From assembly GCA_017552435.1 (NCBI GenBank), contig JAFZPZ010000071.1, positions 1 through 64,000 on the forward strand: a stretch of 64,000 bases of DNA. Reading direction: 5' to 3'. Every line of letters begins with the position of its first letter. The stretch's first letter is position 1. This DNA is from Bacteroidaceae bacterium. Lineage in GTDB: Bacteria; Bacteroidota; Bacteroidia; Bacteroidales; Bacteroidaceae. Made by a program: the position numbers and the translations under genes. This document shows, in pieces, positions 6,750 to 15,557 of the stretch. The notes beneath the pieces were generated by a model that was not told the origin of the DNA, did no database searches, and worked only from the letters and a program-made list of their open reading frames with translations.

Positions 6750-9275
6750 CTAAGCTGTCTCATTCGTCTCGTCTTCAGCAGGAGCCTCAGGTTGACTTTC
6801 GTCGAGCGTTGCTTCGTCCTCGGCACGAGGCACAACACTCAGGTGACTGATGACATCGTTGCGCTTCTTGAGCTCGATGACCTTGGTACCCTGGGTAACG
6901 CGGTTCTTTGTTTCCTTGATGACGTCGGCATGCAGACGGATAGTGGTGCCACTCTTGTTGATAATCATCAAGTCATCTTCGTCCTTGATAACAGTGATTG
7001 CCACAAGGCTGCCTGTCCTTTCTGTAATGTCGAGTGTCTTTACGCCCTTTGCATGACGGTTTGTCTTACGGTAAGCCTCGACGTCGGTTCTCTTGCCGAA
7101 GCCGTTCTCGCTGAGAACCATAATACTTTCGGTCTCTGCATCGTTGATGACACACATGCCAACGACATGATTATCGGGAGTTTTTTCCTTCTCCAAATCA
7201 ATGCCATAAACACCTGTTGCCGTCCTACCCATTGCACGAACCTTTTCTTCGTCGAAACGAACTGCAAGGCCTGCTGAACTTGCGATGATGATTTCATTCT
7301 TGCCATTGGTCAGCTCTACGCCGATTACCTGGTCGTCTTCGCGGATATTGATGGCATTCACACCGTTTGTGCGGACACGGCTGTATTCGGTTAGGCATGT
7401 CTTCTTAATCATACCATTCTTCGTGCAGAACACCACATAGTGATTCTGGCAGAACTCGGGGTCGCTAAGCTTGCGGATGCAGAGACAAGCGCGGACAGCA
7501 TCACCCGGCTCAATCATGAGCATATTCTGGATAGCACGCCCCTTACCCTGCTTGTTGCCGTCGGGAATGTCGTAAACCTTCAGCCAATAGCAACGGCCTC
7601 TGTCGGTGAAGAAGAGCATCGTGTTGTGCATCGTAGCGGGATAAATCTTCTCGATGAAATCATTGTCGCGCGTAGAACTTGCTTTTACACCAATTCCGCC
7701 ACGACCTTGAGTCTTGAACTCTGCCAGAGGGATGCGTTTGATGTAACCCATATGGCTCATCGTAATAACCACCTCATCGTCGGCATAGAAGTCCTCTGCA
7801 TTGAACTCTTCTGCGCTGGGCAGAATCTCTGTGCGACGCTCGTCGCCGTACTGCTGCTTGATTTCCAGGAGGTCGTCCTTCATGACCTTGCGGCAGAGTG
7901 CATCATCGGTGAGAATCTGGTTATAGTACTTAATCTTCTCCATCAGGTCGTCGTACTCGGCATGAAGCTTCTCCTGATTGAGACCTGTGAGCTGGCCGAT
8001 ACGCATCTCAACGATGGCCTTGCTCTGCAATTCATCGAGTGCAAAGCGAGCCTCCAAAGCGCGCTGGGCATCCTGCGGTGTTTTGCTCTTCTTAACAATC
8101 TCAACCACCTCATTTATATTATCGCTGGCAATGATGAGGCCTTTCAGGATGTGTGCCCTTTCCTCTGCCTTGCGAAGGTCGTACTTCGTGCGACGAATGG
8201 TTACCTCGTGGCGATGAGCGACGAAGTTACTGATGAAGTCCTTCAGGGTAAGCAGCTGCGGACGGCCCTTGACAAGGGCGATACTATTCACGCTGAAACT
8301 TGTCTGTAGGGGAGTCATCTTGAAGAGTTTGTTCAAGACGACCCTCGCATTCGCATCGCGCTTCAGGTCAACCACGATGCGCATACCCTCGCTGTCGCTC
8401 TCATCGTTTACGTTGCTGATGCCATCTATCTTCTTCTCGCCGACAAGCTGGGCAATGTACTCAATCAGCTGCTGCTTGTTGACGCCGTAAGGAATCTCGC
8501 TGACAATAATCTTGTCGTGTGTGTCGCCGTTCTCAATCTCGGCCTTGGCACGGATGATGATGCGGCCGCGACCTGTCTCGTAAGCATCGCGGATGCCCTG
8601 CATACCCATGATGTAGGCACCGGTTGGGAAGTCGGGACCTTTCACATACTGCATCAAATCCTCAACCTCTAGGCTGTTGTCATCCACGAAAGCCACACAG
8701 GCATCAATGACTTCGCTCAAGTTGTGCGTTGGGATATTCGTTGCCATACCTACTGCAATACCCGTGGCTCCGTTGACGAGCAGGTTGGGGATTTTCGTAG
8801 GCATGACGGTAGGTTCCTGGAGCGTATCATCGAAGTTGTTTGTCATATCGACGGTTTCCTTCTCCAGGTCGTCCATCATGGCCTCGCCCATCAGGCTGAG
8901 GCGGGCCTCCGTGTAACGCATGGCAGCCGGGCTGTCACCATCTACGGAACCGAAGTTACCTTGTCCATCGACCAGGGTATAGCGCATTGCCCATTCCTGA
9001 GCCATACGAACAAGGGCCATATATACTGAGCTATCTCCGTGTGGATGGTACTTACCTAGCACCTCACCCACAATACGGGCACATTTCTTGTAAGGGCTGC
9101 TGTGAAAATTATGCAGTTCGCGCATACCATATAATATGCGACGGTGTACAGGTTTGAAGCCGTCTCGTACATCAGGCAGAGCACGAGCCACAATAACGCT
9201 CATCGAATAGTCGATGTAGCTCTTCTTCATCTCCTGTTGAATGTCAACTTTAATTATTCTTTCTTGGTCGTCCAT
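6750..9275 (-). CDS. gyrA: DNA gyrase subunit A
   Basis: 841 residues, the normal size. It introduces negative supercoils with GyrB. The N-terminal cleavage domain has [20 protein letters not shown] and the catalytic Tyr in [10 protein letters not shown] near residue 120. The C-terminal beta-pinwheel starts near residue 520. The GyrA box expected as QRRGGKG appears as QGRGGIG (residues about 554-560), so the DNA-wrapping motif is weakly conserved. The C-terminus is acidic (DEATLDESQ...ETNETA). In the quinolone-resistance region the Ser of HPHGDSS is present, and the position equivalent to E. coli Asp87 is Met. It has its own promoter at 9331-9362 and is monocistronic. Confidence 0.97.
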   Translation of the reverse strand: MDDQERIIKVDIQQEMKKSYIDYSMSVIVARALPDVRDGFKPVHRRILYGMRELHNFHSSPYKKCARIVGEVLGKYHPHGDSSVYMALVRMAQEWAMRYTLVDGQGNFGSVDGDSPAAMRYTEARLSLMGEAMMDDLEKETVDMTNNFDDTLQEPTVMPTKIPNLLVNGATGIAVGMATNIPTHNLSEVIDACVAFVDDNSLEVEDLMQYVKGPDFPTGAYIMGMQGIRDAYETGRGRIIIRAKAEIENGDTHDKIIVSEIPYGVNKQQLIEYIAQLVGEKKIDGISNVNDESDSEGMRIVVDLKRDANARVVLNKLFKMTPLQTSFSVNSIALVKGRPQLLTLKDFISNFVAHRHEVTIRRTKYDLRKAEERAHILKGLIIASDNINEVVEIVKKSKTPQDAQRALEARFALDELQSKAIVEMRIGQLTGLNQEKLHAEYDDLMEKIKYYNQILTDDALCRKVMKDDLLEIKQQYGDERRTEILPSAEEFNAEDFYADDEVVITMSHMGYIKRIPLAEFKTQGRGGIGVKASSTRDNDFIEKIYPATMHNTMLFFTDRGRCYWLKVYDIPDGNKQGKGRAIQNMLMIEPGDAVRACLCIRKLSDPEFCQNHYVVFCTKNGMIKKTCLTEYSRVRTNGVNAINIREDDQVIGVELTNGKNEIIIASSAGLAVRFDEEKVRAMGRTATGVYGIDLEKEKTPDNHVVGMCVINDAETESIMVLSENGFGKRTDVEAYRKTNRHAKGVKTLDITERTGSLVAITVIKDEDDLMIINKSGTTIRLHADVIKETKNRVTQGTKVIELKKRNDVISHLSVVPRAEDEATLDESQPEAPAEDETNETA

Positions 9276-9330
9276 TGGTGTTAAGTTTGCTATTTTTCAA
9301 GCCATATAGGCTTGCTTCGTAATTTGGGCA

Positions 9331-9362
9331 CAAAGGTACAAATAAAATCTGTTTTTTGCAAA
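9331..9362 (-). promoter_or_regulatory. gyrA promoter
   Basis: Minus-strand -7 box TACCTTTG (9338-9331) with TTTG (9362-9359) 20 nt upstream. The transcript would start about 50 nt before the gyrA ATG. Confidence 0.7.
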
Positions 9363-9435
9363 TCCAGAAAGTAAAAAAATGATAATTATTCGTCGCCCTA
9401 AAATATCCTGCCCTGATGGAAGGTTATATGAGTTT

Positions 9436-11700
9436 TTAGAACGGCATTCCAACGGCAAAATGGAAGGTAAAATCGCGTTTGAAGTTAGGATGAGCGATAG
9501 GGAAATGCCTTTTACTGTCAGTATATGCGGGATGAATAGCTTTCACGCCGCCATCGAACCTCAAGATAAAGTAGTTGAAATTAAGGCGAAAACCGAGACC
9601 ATACGAAACTGCAATCTGTCGCCAGAATTCATCAATGTGGAATTGTCCGCCTGGCTGTTCCTTGTAATCTCTGATGGTCCATATGTTACCAGCATCAATG
9701 AATGCTGCCCCGTCCAGTTTCCAGAAGAGATGTGTACGATACTCGACATTCAGATCCAGTTTGATATCACCTGTCTGGTTAATGAAATCAATATTACCAT
9801 CCGTGCCCTGGAAACTACCAGGACCAAGCTCACGAACACTCCAGCCTCGAACACTATTGGCGCCACCGCTGAAATACCGCTTCTCATAGGGGAGAATGGT
9901 AGAATTGCCATAAGGACAGGCGATACCTAAAGCTGCATGGAGAGCCAATGAGTTGTTCTTATTGAACAAGATACTCTTGCAGAAGCTGGCGTCGAACTTG
10001 GCATACTGGGCATAGGCAATATTGAAGAGCGTGTATTGTCCGTCGGAATCTTGTTTTGTTTTTGCTGCGCTAGTAATACCATAGAGCAGGTTACCAGCTG
10101 TCTCGATGGCGAGCCGAATTGTATATGCGTTAGTGCCGTAGTTAGAGGCCGATGCGCCAAGAGGTCTGGAATTGTAGGCGAAATGGTAGCTCCAATTCAT
10201 GATGAAAAGATTCTCGTAGTTGTACTTCAGGATGGCATTGCGATTCTGCGGGTCGCTGAGATACTTCTCCCGGAATGTATCGCTAATCCAAGGCATGAAG
10301 ACATAGTCTATATTGAGCAGGTCAAAGCGATGTTGCAGTTGTCGGTTCATGCGTGTCCAGCGGTAACGGAGCACACCTGTCAACACTCGACGATGAAACT
10401 CTGGGCGGTCCTGTGAGTCGAAGGCAAAATTAACTTCGGTTGTGGCTTGTGCATTTCGACGGAAAGAGGAGCGTAGAAAAGGAAACTTGAAATCTGGGAA
10501 GGTAAGTCCGGTCTCGATACTGTATTCTATGAAATTCTGGTCAGCATAACCGCTCAGCCCTTTAATTGCTTCGAAAGCACCGCGAAGTTTAATATTAAAA
10601 AGTTCCGAGCCACGGAAGAGATTTCGGTTTTGAAATGTAAGACTTGCCGCAGCACCGAAGTCTCCTGCAGAGTTTGTTCCCTCCAATTCCGCGCTAAACG
10701 AATTGGGCTTATTGGGTGTCAAAGAAACGGCTACATCCAGAGTGTCACTATTATCTTCCCGCGGGTTGACACGAACATTCGCAGACATAACGGCACTAAG
10801 GCGTGTCATTCGTGCATAAGTCTCGTGCATGTCCGACTCACGATAAAGTTGTCCGCTACTGAGAGATGTAGCATTCCGCACTACTTTCGGACGCAGGAAT
10901 GGTTTTGAGGAAAGATACTCGTAACTGATGTTACCTATATGATAGCGGTGATGAGAAAAATCAGAACTATCGGCATTGGCCTGAGCCTGTTTTACAATCA
11001 TCTCGACATCTGCCAGATGATGTCCCAAAGTCGTGTCAACACGGAAGTGAATATACTCTTTGTTGAATTTATAGTAACCATTCTCAACCAACAATCCATA
11101 GAGGCGACTTCGTTCTTCTTCCAGCGCATTAATACTATAGGGTCGGTTCTTCTTTTCAAATTCATGATTTATTGCTGGTTGGTAACCGAAACTGTCGAGT
11201 TCTTGAAGGAGAGACTCATCCTGAACATTGAGGGTAAAATTGCGGACATAGTAGCGCTCATAAGGAAGGACGTGATAATTAATCTTTATGTGATTACGTT
11301 TGGTTGTCTCTCGCATCTGAACATCTGCATTCAGATATCCCATGTTTCGGATCACGAGTTGCATGTTGTTACATGCTTGCATCGTGCGCTCGCGGTCATA
11401 GATGACAGGAGCTTCACCCAAATGGCGGAGGAAACGATTGAACCACTTTGTACTATCCTTGCCGGAAAGGCAGTATATGCCAAGGGGAACCTTGAAGATG
11501 GAAAACCATTTGTTGTTTGGCCGCTGAGGCATATAAGCCTGTAATTCGTCGGTTCCTATATGCTTCCCTTCGGTAGTGATGGTTGTACCCGTTAGCAAAT
11601 AATCATTCTCCGGGATAAACCGTGAAGCACTACATCCGCTCAAGAGTATGAGAAAATGCAACGAAAACAGTAATGTTATGAGCTGTTTGACATGTTTCAC
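9436..11700 (-). CDS. TamL-like lipoprotein, BamA/Omp85 family outer membrane protein
   Basis: About 754 residues. A lipoprotein signal ends LLFSLHFLILLSGCSAS, with the lipobox Cys shortly after. POTRA-like repeats occupy roughly residues 25-390, and a 16-strand barrel the rest, with the Omp85 motif YFSGGANSVRGWSVRELGPG near residue 640 (SVRGW replaces the usual VRGF/Y). A lipid-anchored Omp85 protein in Bacteroidetes is the TamL type, a lipoprotein relative of TamA that helps assemble outer membrane proteins. GTG 11700 is chosen as start because an ATG at 11715 lies across a -7 box TATCTTTG (11712-11705). The gene is divergent from the TrmH-type gene. Confidence 0.85.
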   Translation of the reverse strand: MKHVKQLITLLFSLHFLILLSGCSASRFIPENDYLLTGTTITTEGKHIGTDELQAYMPQRPNNKWFSIFKVPLGIYCLSGKDSTKWFNRFLRHLGEAPVIYDRERTMQACNNMQLVIRNMGYLNADVQMRETTKRNHIKINYHVLPYERYYVRNFTLNVQDESLLQELDSFGYQPAINHEFEKKNRPYSINALEEERSRLYGLLVENGYYKFNKEYIHFRVDTTLGHHLADVEMIVKQAQANADSSDFSHHRYHIGNISYEYLSSKPFLRPKVVRNATSLSSGQLYRESDMHETYARMTRLSAVMSANVRVNPREDNSDTLDVAVSLTPNKPNSFSAELEGTNSAGDFGAAASLTFQNRNLFRGSELFNIKLRGAFEAIKGLSGYADQNFIEYSIETGLTFPDFKFPFLRSSFRRNAQATTEVNFAFDSQDRPEFHRRVLTGVLRYRWTRMNRQLQHRFDLLNIDYVFMPWISDTFREKYLSDPQNRNAILKYNYENLFIMNWSYHFAYNSRPLGASASNYGTNAYTIRLAIETAGNLLYGITSAAKTKQDSDGQYTLFNIAYAQYAKFDASFCKSILFNKNNSLALHAALGIACPYGNSTILPYEKRYFSGGANSVRGWSVRELGPGSFQGTDGNIDFINQTGDIKLDLNVEYRTHLFWKLDGAAFIDAGNIWTIRDYKEQPGGQFHIDEFWRQIAVSYGLGFRLNFNYFILRFDGGVKAIHPAYTDSKRHFPIAHPNFKRDFTFHFAVGMPF

Positions 11701-11704
11701 GCCA

Positions 11705-11712
11705 CAAAGATA
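11705..11712 (-). promoter_or_regulatory. -7 box in front of the TamL-like gene
   Basis: TATCTTTG on the minus strand, immediately upstream of the GTG at 11700. This suggests a very short leader or leaderless transcript. Confidence 0.5.
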
Positions 11713-11818
11713 CAAAGAAAATAAGAATAAAGAATTAAGATTTGAGAATTAAATTAAATTCCGCCTGTTCATAAGTTATTTTTATAAGGAAATACGTAGA
11801 ACTATGAATTAAAAGTCG

Positions 11819-11826
11819 TACCTTTG
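11819..11826 (+). promoter_or_regulatory. -7 box of the TrmH-type gene
   Basis: TACCTTTG at 11819-11826, 55 nt before the ATG. The -33 element is not obvious. Confidence 0.5.
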
Positions 11827-11880
11827 CAGCAAAGCCAAAAAGGAATTCTTAATATCTTATTTATATTTTAATTATACAGA

Positions 11881-12636
11881 ATGATAACCCGGGCTCGTAT
11901 AAAATGGATAAAGTCGCTTGAAATGCGCAAGTTCCGCCTGCTGCACAATGCATTTGTGGCAGAGGGACCAAAACTTGTGGGCGAGTTGCTACCTTATTCC
12001 ACTCCACTCTATGTGGCAGCCACACAAGAATGGCTAACAGAAAACAGCCATCTGCTTTCCGATTTAACAGAAGTGGATGTGGTAAATCAGGAAGAGTTAG
12101 AGAGAGTGAGCCTGCTGCGTACACCTCAAAGCGTTTTGGCTGTGATGCCTATTCGGGAGAAGAAACTTGATCTCGCGACACTTCAAAGCCAACTGGTTAT
12201 CGCTCTGGATGGCGTACAAGACCCTGGTAATCTTGGCACAATTCTTAGAATTGCCGATTGGTTTGGTATCCATCAGATTCTTTGCTCAGAAGGAACGGCA
12301 GATGTATATAATCCCAAATGCGTGCAGTCGTGTATGGGAGCTTTGGCAAGGGTGGAGGTGCATTATTGTAACCTACCGGATGTACTAGCGTGTATTCAGA
12401 TGCCTGTTTATGGCACATTCCTCGATGGGACCGATATTTATGGAGAAGCCCTCTCTGCGTACGGTATTATTGTAATGGGTAATGAAGGGAATGGAATCAG
12501 CAAAGAAGTGGCAAAGCTTGTCAGCCACCGTCTCTATATTCCCAACTTTCCGAAAGGTTCGTTTACCACCGAGAGTCTAAATGTAGCCATTGCCACAGGC
12601 ATTGTCTGCGCCGAGTTTCGCAGGCGAATGAATTAA
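11881..12636 (+). CDS. TrmH/SpoU family RNA 2'-O-methyltransferase
   Basis: 251 residues. It transfers a methyl group from SAM to a ribose 2'-OH in rRNA or tRNA. The N-terminus (KFRLLHNAFVAEGPKLVGEL) is the substrate-binding L30e-like domain. The knotted SPOUT domain shows the three SpoU motifs: QDPGNLGTILRIADWFGI near residue 115, IIVMGNEGNGIS near residue 200, and IPNFPKGSFTTESLNVAIAT near residue 225. Which nucleotide is modified cannot be told from sequence. The stop codon directly abuts the stop of the convergent gene with no spacer, within a TTAATTAA palindrome. Confidence 0.9.
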   Translation: MITRARIKWIKSLEMRKFRLLHNAFVAEGPKLVGELLPYSTPLYVAATQEWLTENSHLLSDLTEVDVVNQEELERVSLLRTPQSVLAVMPIREKKLDLATLQSQLVIALDGVQDPGNLGTILRIADWFGIHQILCSEGTADVYNPKCVQSCMGALARVEVHYCNLPDVLACIQMPVYGTFLDGTDIYGEALSAYGIIVMGNEGNGISKEVAKLVSHRLYIPNFPKGSFTTESLNVAIATGIVCAEFRRRMN

Positions 12637-13461
12637 TTAATCCTCGTCGCCTTCACTTACATCCTCTATGGAGAGGCCTTCTTCTTCAATGTCCTCGACA
12701 TTTGCCTCCGGTGTGAGGCTGCTGAAGTAGGTATCGTCGTTGTCGAGAGTATCCTCATCGAGTTCGTCATTCTCATTCAGTTCATCGTTGAGCGGAATGA
12801 GATTACCATCCTCGTCGTATTCTCTTTCGGGTATATCCATGTGAATTTTCTCCACAGGATTCTTCTTTTTGGCGAAGATTGCTTCCACCCATGTACCCTT
12901 CGGAATCTCCAGAACATCAAAACCTTGTGCCACCTTCTTCTCGACAGTGCCACCGGGAGCGTGAATGCGGCTCAATGGAAGTTGTGTCGTACTTATTTCG
13001 AATCCCGTTTCGATGATGTCGCGAATGGCCAATGCAATGGAATCCCATCCACCACCGAAATTGCGGTCGATGAGTTCCAATAACATAGCTGTTGAGATAT
13101 GCCTGATATTCTCATAGCTGAGATCTGTAATACGCTCGATTGCTTTGCGACGGATAGCCACACAACCCTTCGACTCCTGACAATGATTCAGTTTTGCCCA
13201 GCCTCCGTTCTCATATTTTGCCACATCGCGTTCATTTTCGGGATTGTAGTGTACAACCTCGAAAGCTATTCTTATAATATTGAGGAGCTTCATTTCGCTG
13301 ATAGTGAAGTCTTCCTCCTCACGTTCTCTTTCCCATGCTTCGGCAATGGCAAACTCATCCAAATCCCAAATGTTATTGGCATTCAGGTCGAGAATGTTAT
13401 CCAGAGTCTTAGTACTTTTTTTCTCTGCCTTCTTTTTGGCAACCTTCTTCTCTTCTTTCAT
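12637..13461 (-). CDS. Conserved-looking hypothetical protein with acidic tail
   Basis: 274 residues from MKEEKKVAKKKAEKKSTKTL. The N-terminus is very Lys-rich (residues 1-20), the middle is a folded-looking section (ISEMKLLNIIRIAFEVVHYN; GGGWDSIALAIRDIIETGFE), and the last 60 residues are extremely acidic. There is no signal peptide. The start is set at 13461 because a -7 box lies at 13480-13487 and upstream residues are unlike the rest. I do not recognise a family. The basic head and acidic tail suggest a nucleic-acid- or protein-binding chaperone-like role, but that is a guess. It is divergent from uvrB with a shared promoter region. Confidence 0.7.
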   Translation of the reverse strand: MKEEKKVAKKKAEKKSTKTLDNILDLNANNIWDLDEFAIAEAWEREREEEDFTISEMKLLNIIRIAFEVVHYNPENERDVAKYENGGWAKLNHCQESKGCVAIRRKAIERITDLSYENIRHISTAMLLELIDRNFGGGWDSIALAIRDIIETGFEISTTQLPLSRIHAPGGTVEKKVAQGFDVLEIPKGTWVEAIFAKKKNPVEKIHMDIPEREYDEDGNLIPLNDELNENDELDEDTLDNDDTYFSSLTPEANVEDIEEEGLSIEDVSEGDED

Positions 13462-13479
13462 ATTTCTCCTTTTTGCGCA

Positions 13480-13487
13480 CAAAAGTA
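13480..13487 (-). promoter_or_regulatory. -7 box of the acidic-tail gene
   Basis: TACTTTTG on the minus strand, 19 nt before the chosen start. Confidence 0.5.
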
Positions 13488-13505
13488 CAAAATATTTTTG
13501 AAATG

Positions 13506-13538
13506 TTGCTGTCAACAAGAAAAAAAATGCTACTTTTG
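13506..13538 (+). promoter_or_regulatory. uvrB promoter
   Basis: TTG at 13506-13508 and TACTTTTG at 13531-13538, 22 nt apart. The ATG at 13550 follows 11 nt after the box, so the leader is nearly absent. Confidence 0.6.
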
Positions 13539-13549
13539 CTAATTAAATT

Positions 13550-15556
13550 ATGAATTCATTCGAACTTATATCAGAATATGTGCCTACGGGTGACCAACCA
13601 GAGGCAATACAGCAGTTGACTGATGGTATTCGTCAAGGAATGCGAGCACAGACATTGCTCGGCGTCACCGGTAGCGGTAAGACATTCACCATTGCCAATG
13701 TCATCCGAAACATCGGACGCCCTACCCTCATCCTGTCGCATAACAAGACATTGGCTGCCCAGCTCTACGGAGAAATGAAGCAATTCTTCCCCCATAATGC
13801 AGTGGAATATTATGTCAGCTACTACGACTATTACCAGCCAGAAGCCTATATGCCATCCACCGATACTTACATCGAAAAGGACTTGGCTATCAACGATGAA
13901 ATTGACAAGATGCGGCTCTCTGCCACCAGCGCGCTTCTTTCTGGCAGGTCGGATGTCATCGTCGTGAGCAGTGTTTCGTGTATCTATGGTATGGGCAATC
14001 CCTCTACTTTCTACGAGAATCTGTTGGAGTTGCGCGTCGGCCAGAAATTTGAACGTAACGAGTTATTACGACGGCTGAACGAATTGCTTTATGTTCGTAA
14101 TGATATTACCCTGAATCGTGGCGAGTTTCGTGTCAAGGGCGATACCATAGATATTGCCCTCGCCTATAGTGACTTCCTGTTGCGCATTACCTTCTGGGGG
14201 GATGAAATAGAAAGTATAGATGAGCTTGACGCAGAATTGCTTATATGCATTCAGCGCTATGAATACTACAAGATATATCCCGCCAATCTCTTCATGACTA
14301 CGAAGGATGCCCAGGAACGCGCCATTGTGCAGATTCAAGAGGATTTGCGTGCTCAAGTTGCCTGGTTCGAAAATCAAGGCAAGGAGCTCGAAGCAAAACG
14401 TCTGCACGAACGCGTGACTTACGATATTGAGATGATTCGCGAGCTGGGACATTGCGCAGGTATCGAGAACTACAGCCGCTATTTCGACGGGCGTGCTCCA
14501 GGCACTCGTCCATATTGCCTGCTCGACTTCTTCCCCAAAGATTATCTGCTTGTCGTTGACGAGAGTCATGTCTCCGTTCCCCAATTACATGCCATGTATG
14601 GTGGGGACCAGGCTCGTAAGAATACGCTAGTGGAATACGGCTTCCGTTTGCCTGCAGCCAAGGATAATCGTCCACTGAAGTTTGAAGAGTTCCAGGATAT
14701 GACCAATCAGATCATCTATGTCAGTGCGACCCCTGCTGATTATGAGATTGCTCAGAGCGAAGGCATTGTGGTGGAACAGGTCATACGTCCCACGGGCCTT
14801 CTCGATCCCCCGATTGATGTACGGCCAACCGAGAACCAGGTTGATGACCTCATGGAAGAAATACAACAATGTATCGAGCGCAAGGAACGGGCCTTGGTGG
14901 TGACGCTGACCAAACGTATGGCTGAAGAGTTGGCAGAGTATCTGCTCAACGCAGGTATCCAGACGGCCTATATCCACAGCGACGTGGATACACTGGAACG
15001 TGTGCGCATCATCTCAGAACTGCGCTCTGGCGTTTATGATGTCCTGGTTGGTGTGAATCTTCTGCGTGAAGGACTGGACCTGCCGGAGGTGTCGCTGGTG
15101 GCTATTCTGGATGCCGACAAAGAAGGCTTCCTTCGCAATCAAAGGAGCCTGACGCAGACCATCGGTCGTGCTGCCCGCAATGTAAACGGACACGCCATTA
15201 TGTATGCCGACAATATCACGGACAGCATGGCTGCGACTATCAACGAGACGAACCGTCGCCGCGAGAAGCAGCTCAAGTACAATGAAACACATGGCATCAC
15301 ACCTCAACAGATACGCAAGGCAGCAACAATGGGTGACTTGATACAACATGGTCAGCATGCCGATATGAGGGCATACGTGGAGCCCGAGCCTTATGAGGTG
15401 CTTGCCGTCGCTGAACCCGAAATGCTTACTCTCGAGGAGAAGAAAAAACGTATTGCAAGCCTCAAGCGTAAAATGGAAGAGGCCGCGAAGAAGATGGAGT
15501 TTGTTGATGCCGCCATCCTTCGCGATGAAATGCTCCGCCTCCAGGCTGAGTGTTGA
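13550..15556 (+). CDS. uvrB: UvrABC excinuclease subunit B
   Basis: 668 residues, the usual length. UvrB verifies damage handed over by UvrA and recruits UvrC in nucleotide excision repair. Walker A is GVTGSGKTFT near residue 40. The damage-clamping beta hairpin YYVSYYDYYQPEAYMPSTDT lies at about residues 88-107. DESHVSVPQ (near 340) is the Walker B helicase motif, QTIGRAARN is motif VI, and the C-terminal UVR helix pair LKRKMEEAAKKMEFVDAAI binds UvrC. The stop is one base from the stop of the convergent tilS. Mfd, which couples this pathway to transcription, is encoded 3 kb away. Confidence 0.98.
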   Translation: MNSFELISEYVPTGDQPEAIQQLTDGIRQGMRAQTLLGVTGSGKTFTIANVIRNIGRPTLILSHNKTLAAQLYGEMKQFFPHNAVEYYVSYYDYYQPEAYMPSTDTYIEKDLAINDEIDKMRLSATSALLSGRSDVIVVSSVSCIYGMGNPSTFYENLLELRVGQKFERNELLRRLNELLYVRNDITLNRGEFRVKGDTIDIALAYSDFLLRITFWGDEIESIDELDAELLICIQRYEYYKIYPANLFMTTKDAQERAIVQIQEDLRAQVAWFENQGKELEAKRLHERVTYDIEMIRELGHCAGIENYSRYFDGRAPGTRPYCLLDFFPKDYLLVVDESHVSVPQLHAMYGGDQARKNTLVEYGFRLPAAKDNRPLKFEEFQDMTNQIIYVSATPADYEIAQSEGIVVEQVIRPTGLLDPPIDVRPTENQVDDLMEEIQQCIERKERALVVTLTKRMAEELAEYLLNAGIQTAYIHSDVDTLERVRIISELRSGVYDVLVGVNLLREGLDLPEVSLVAILDADKEGFLRNQRSLTQTIGRAARNVNGHAIMYADNITDSMAATINETNRRREKQLKYNETHGITPQQIRKAATMGDLIQHGQHADMRAYVEPEPYEVLAVAEPEMLTLEEKKKRIASLKRKMEEAAKKMEFVDAAILRDEMLRLQAEC

Positions 15557-15557
15557 A

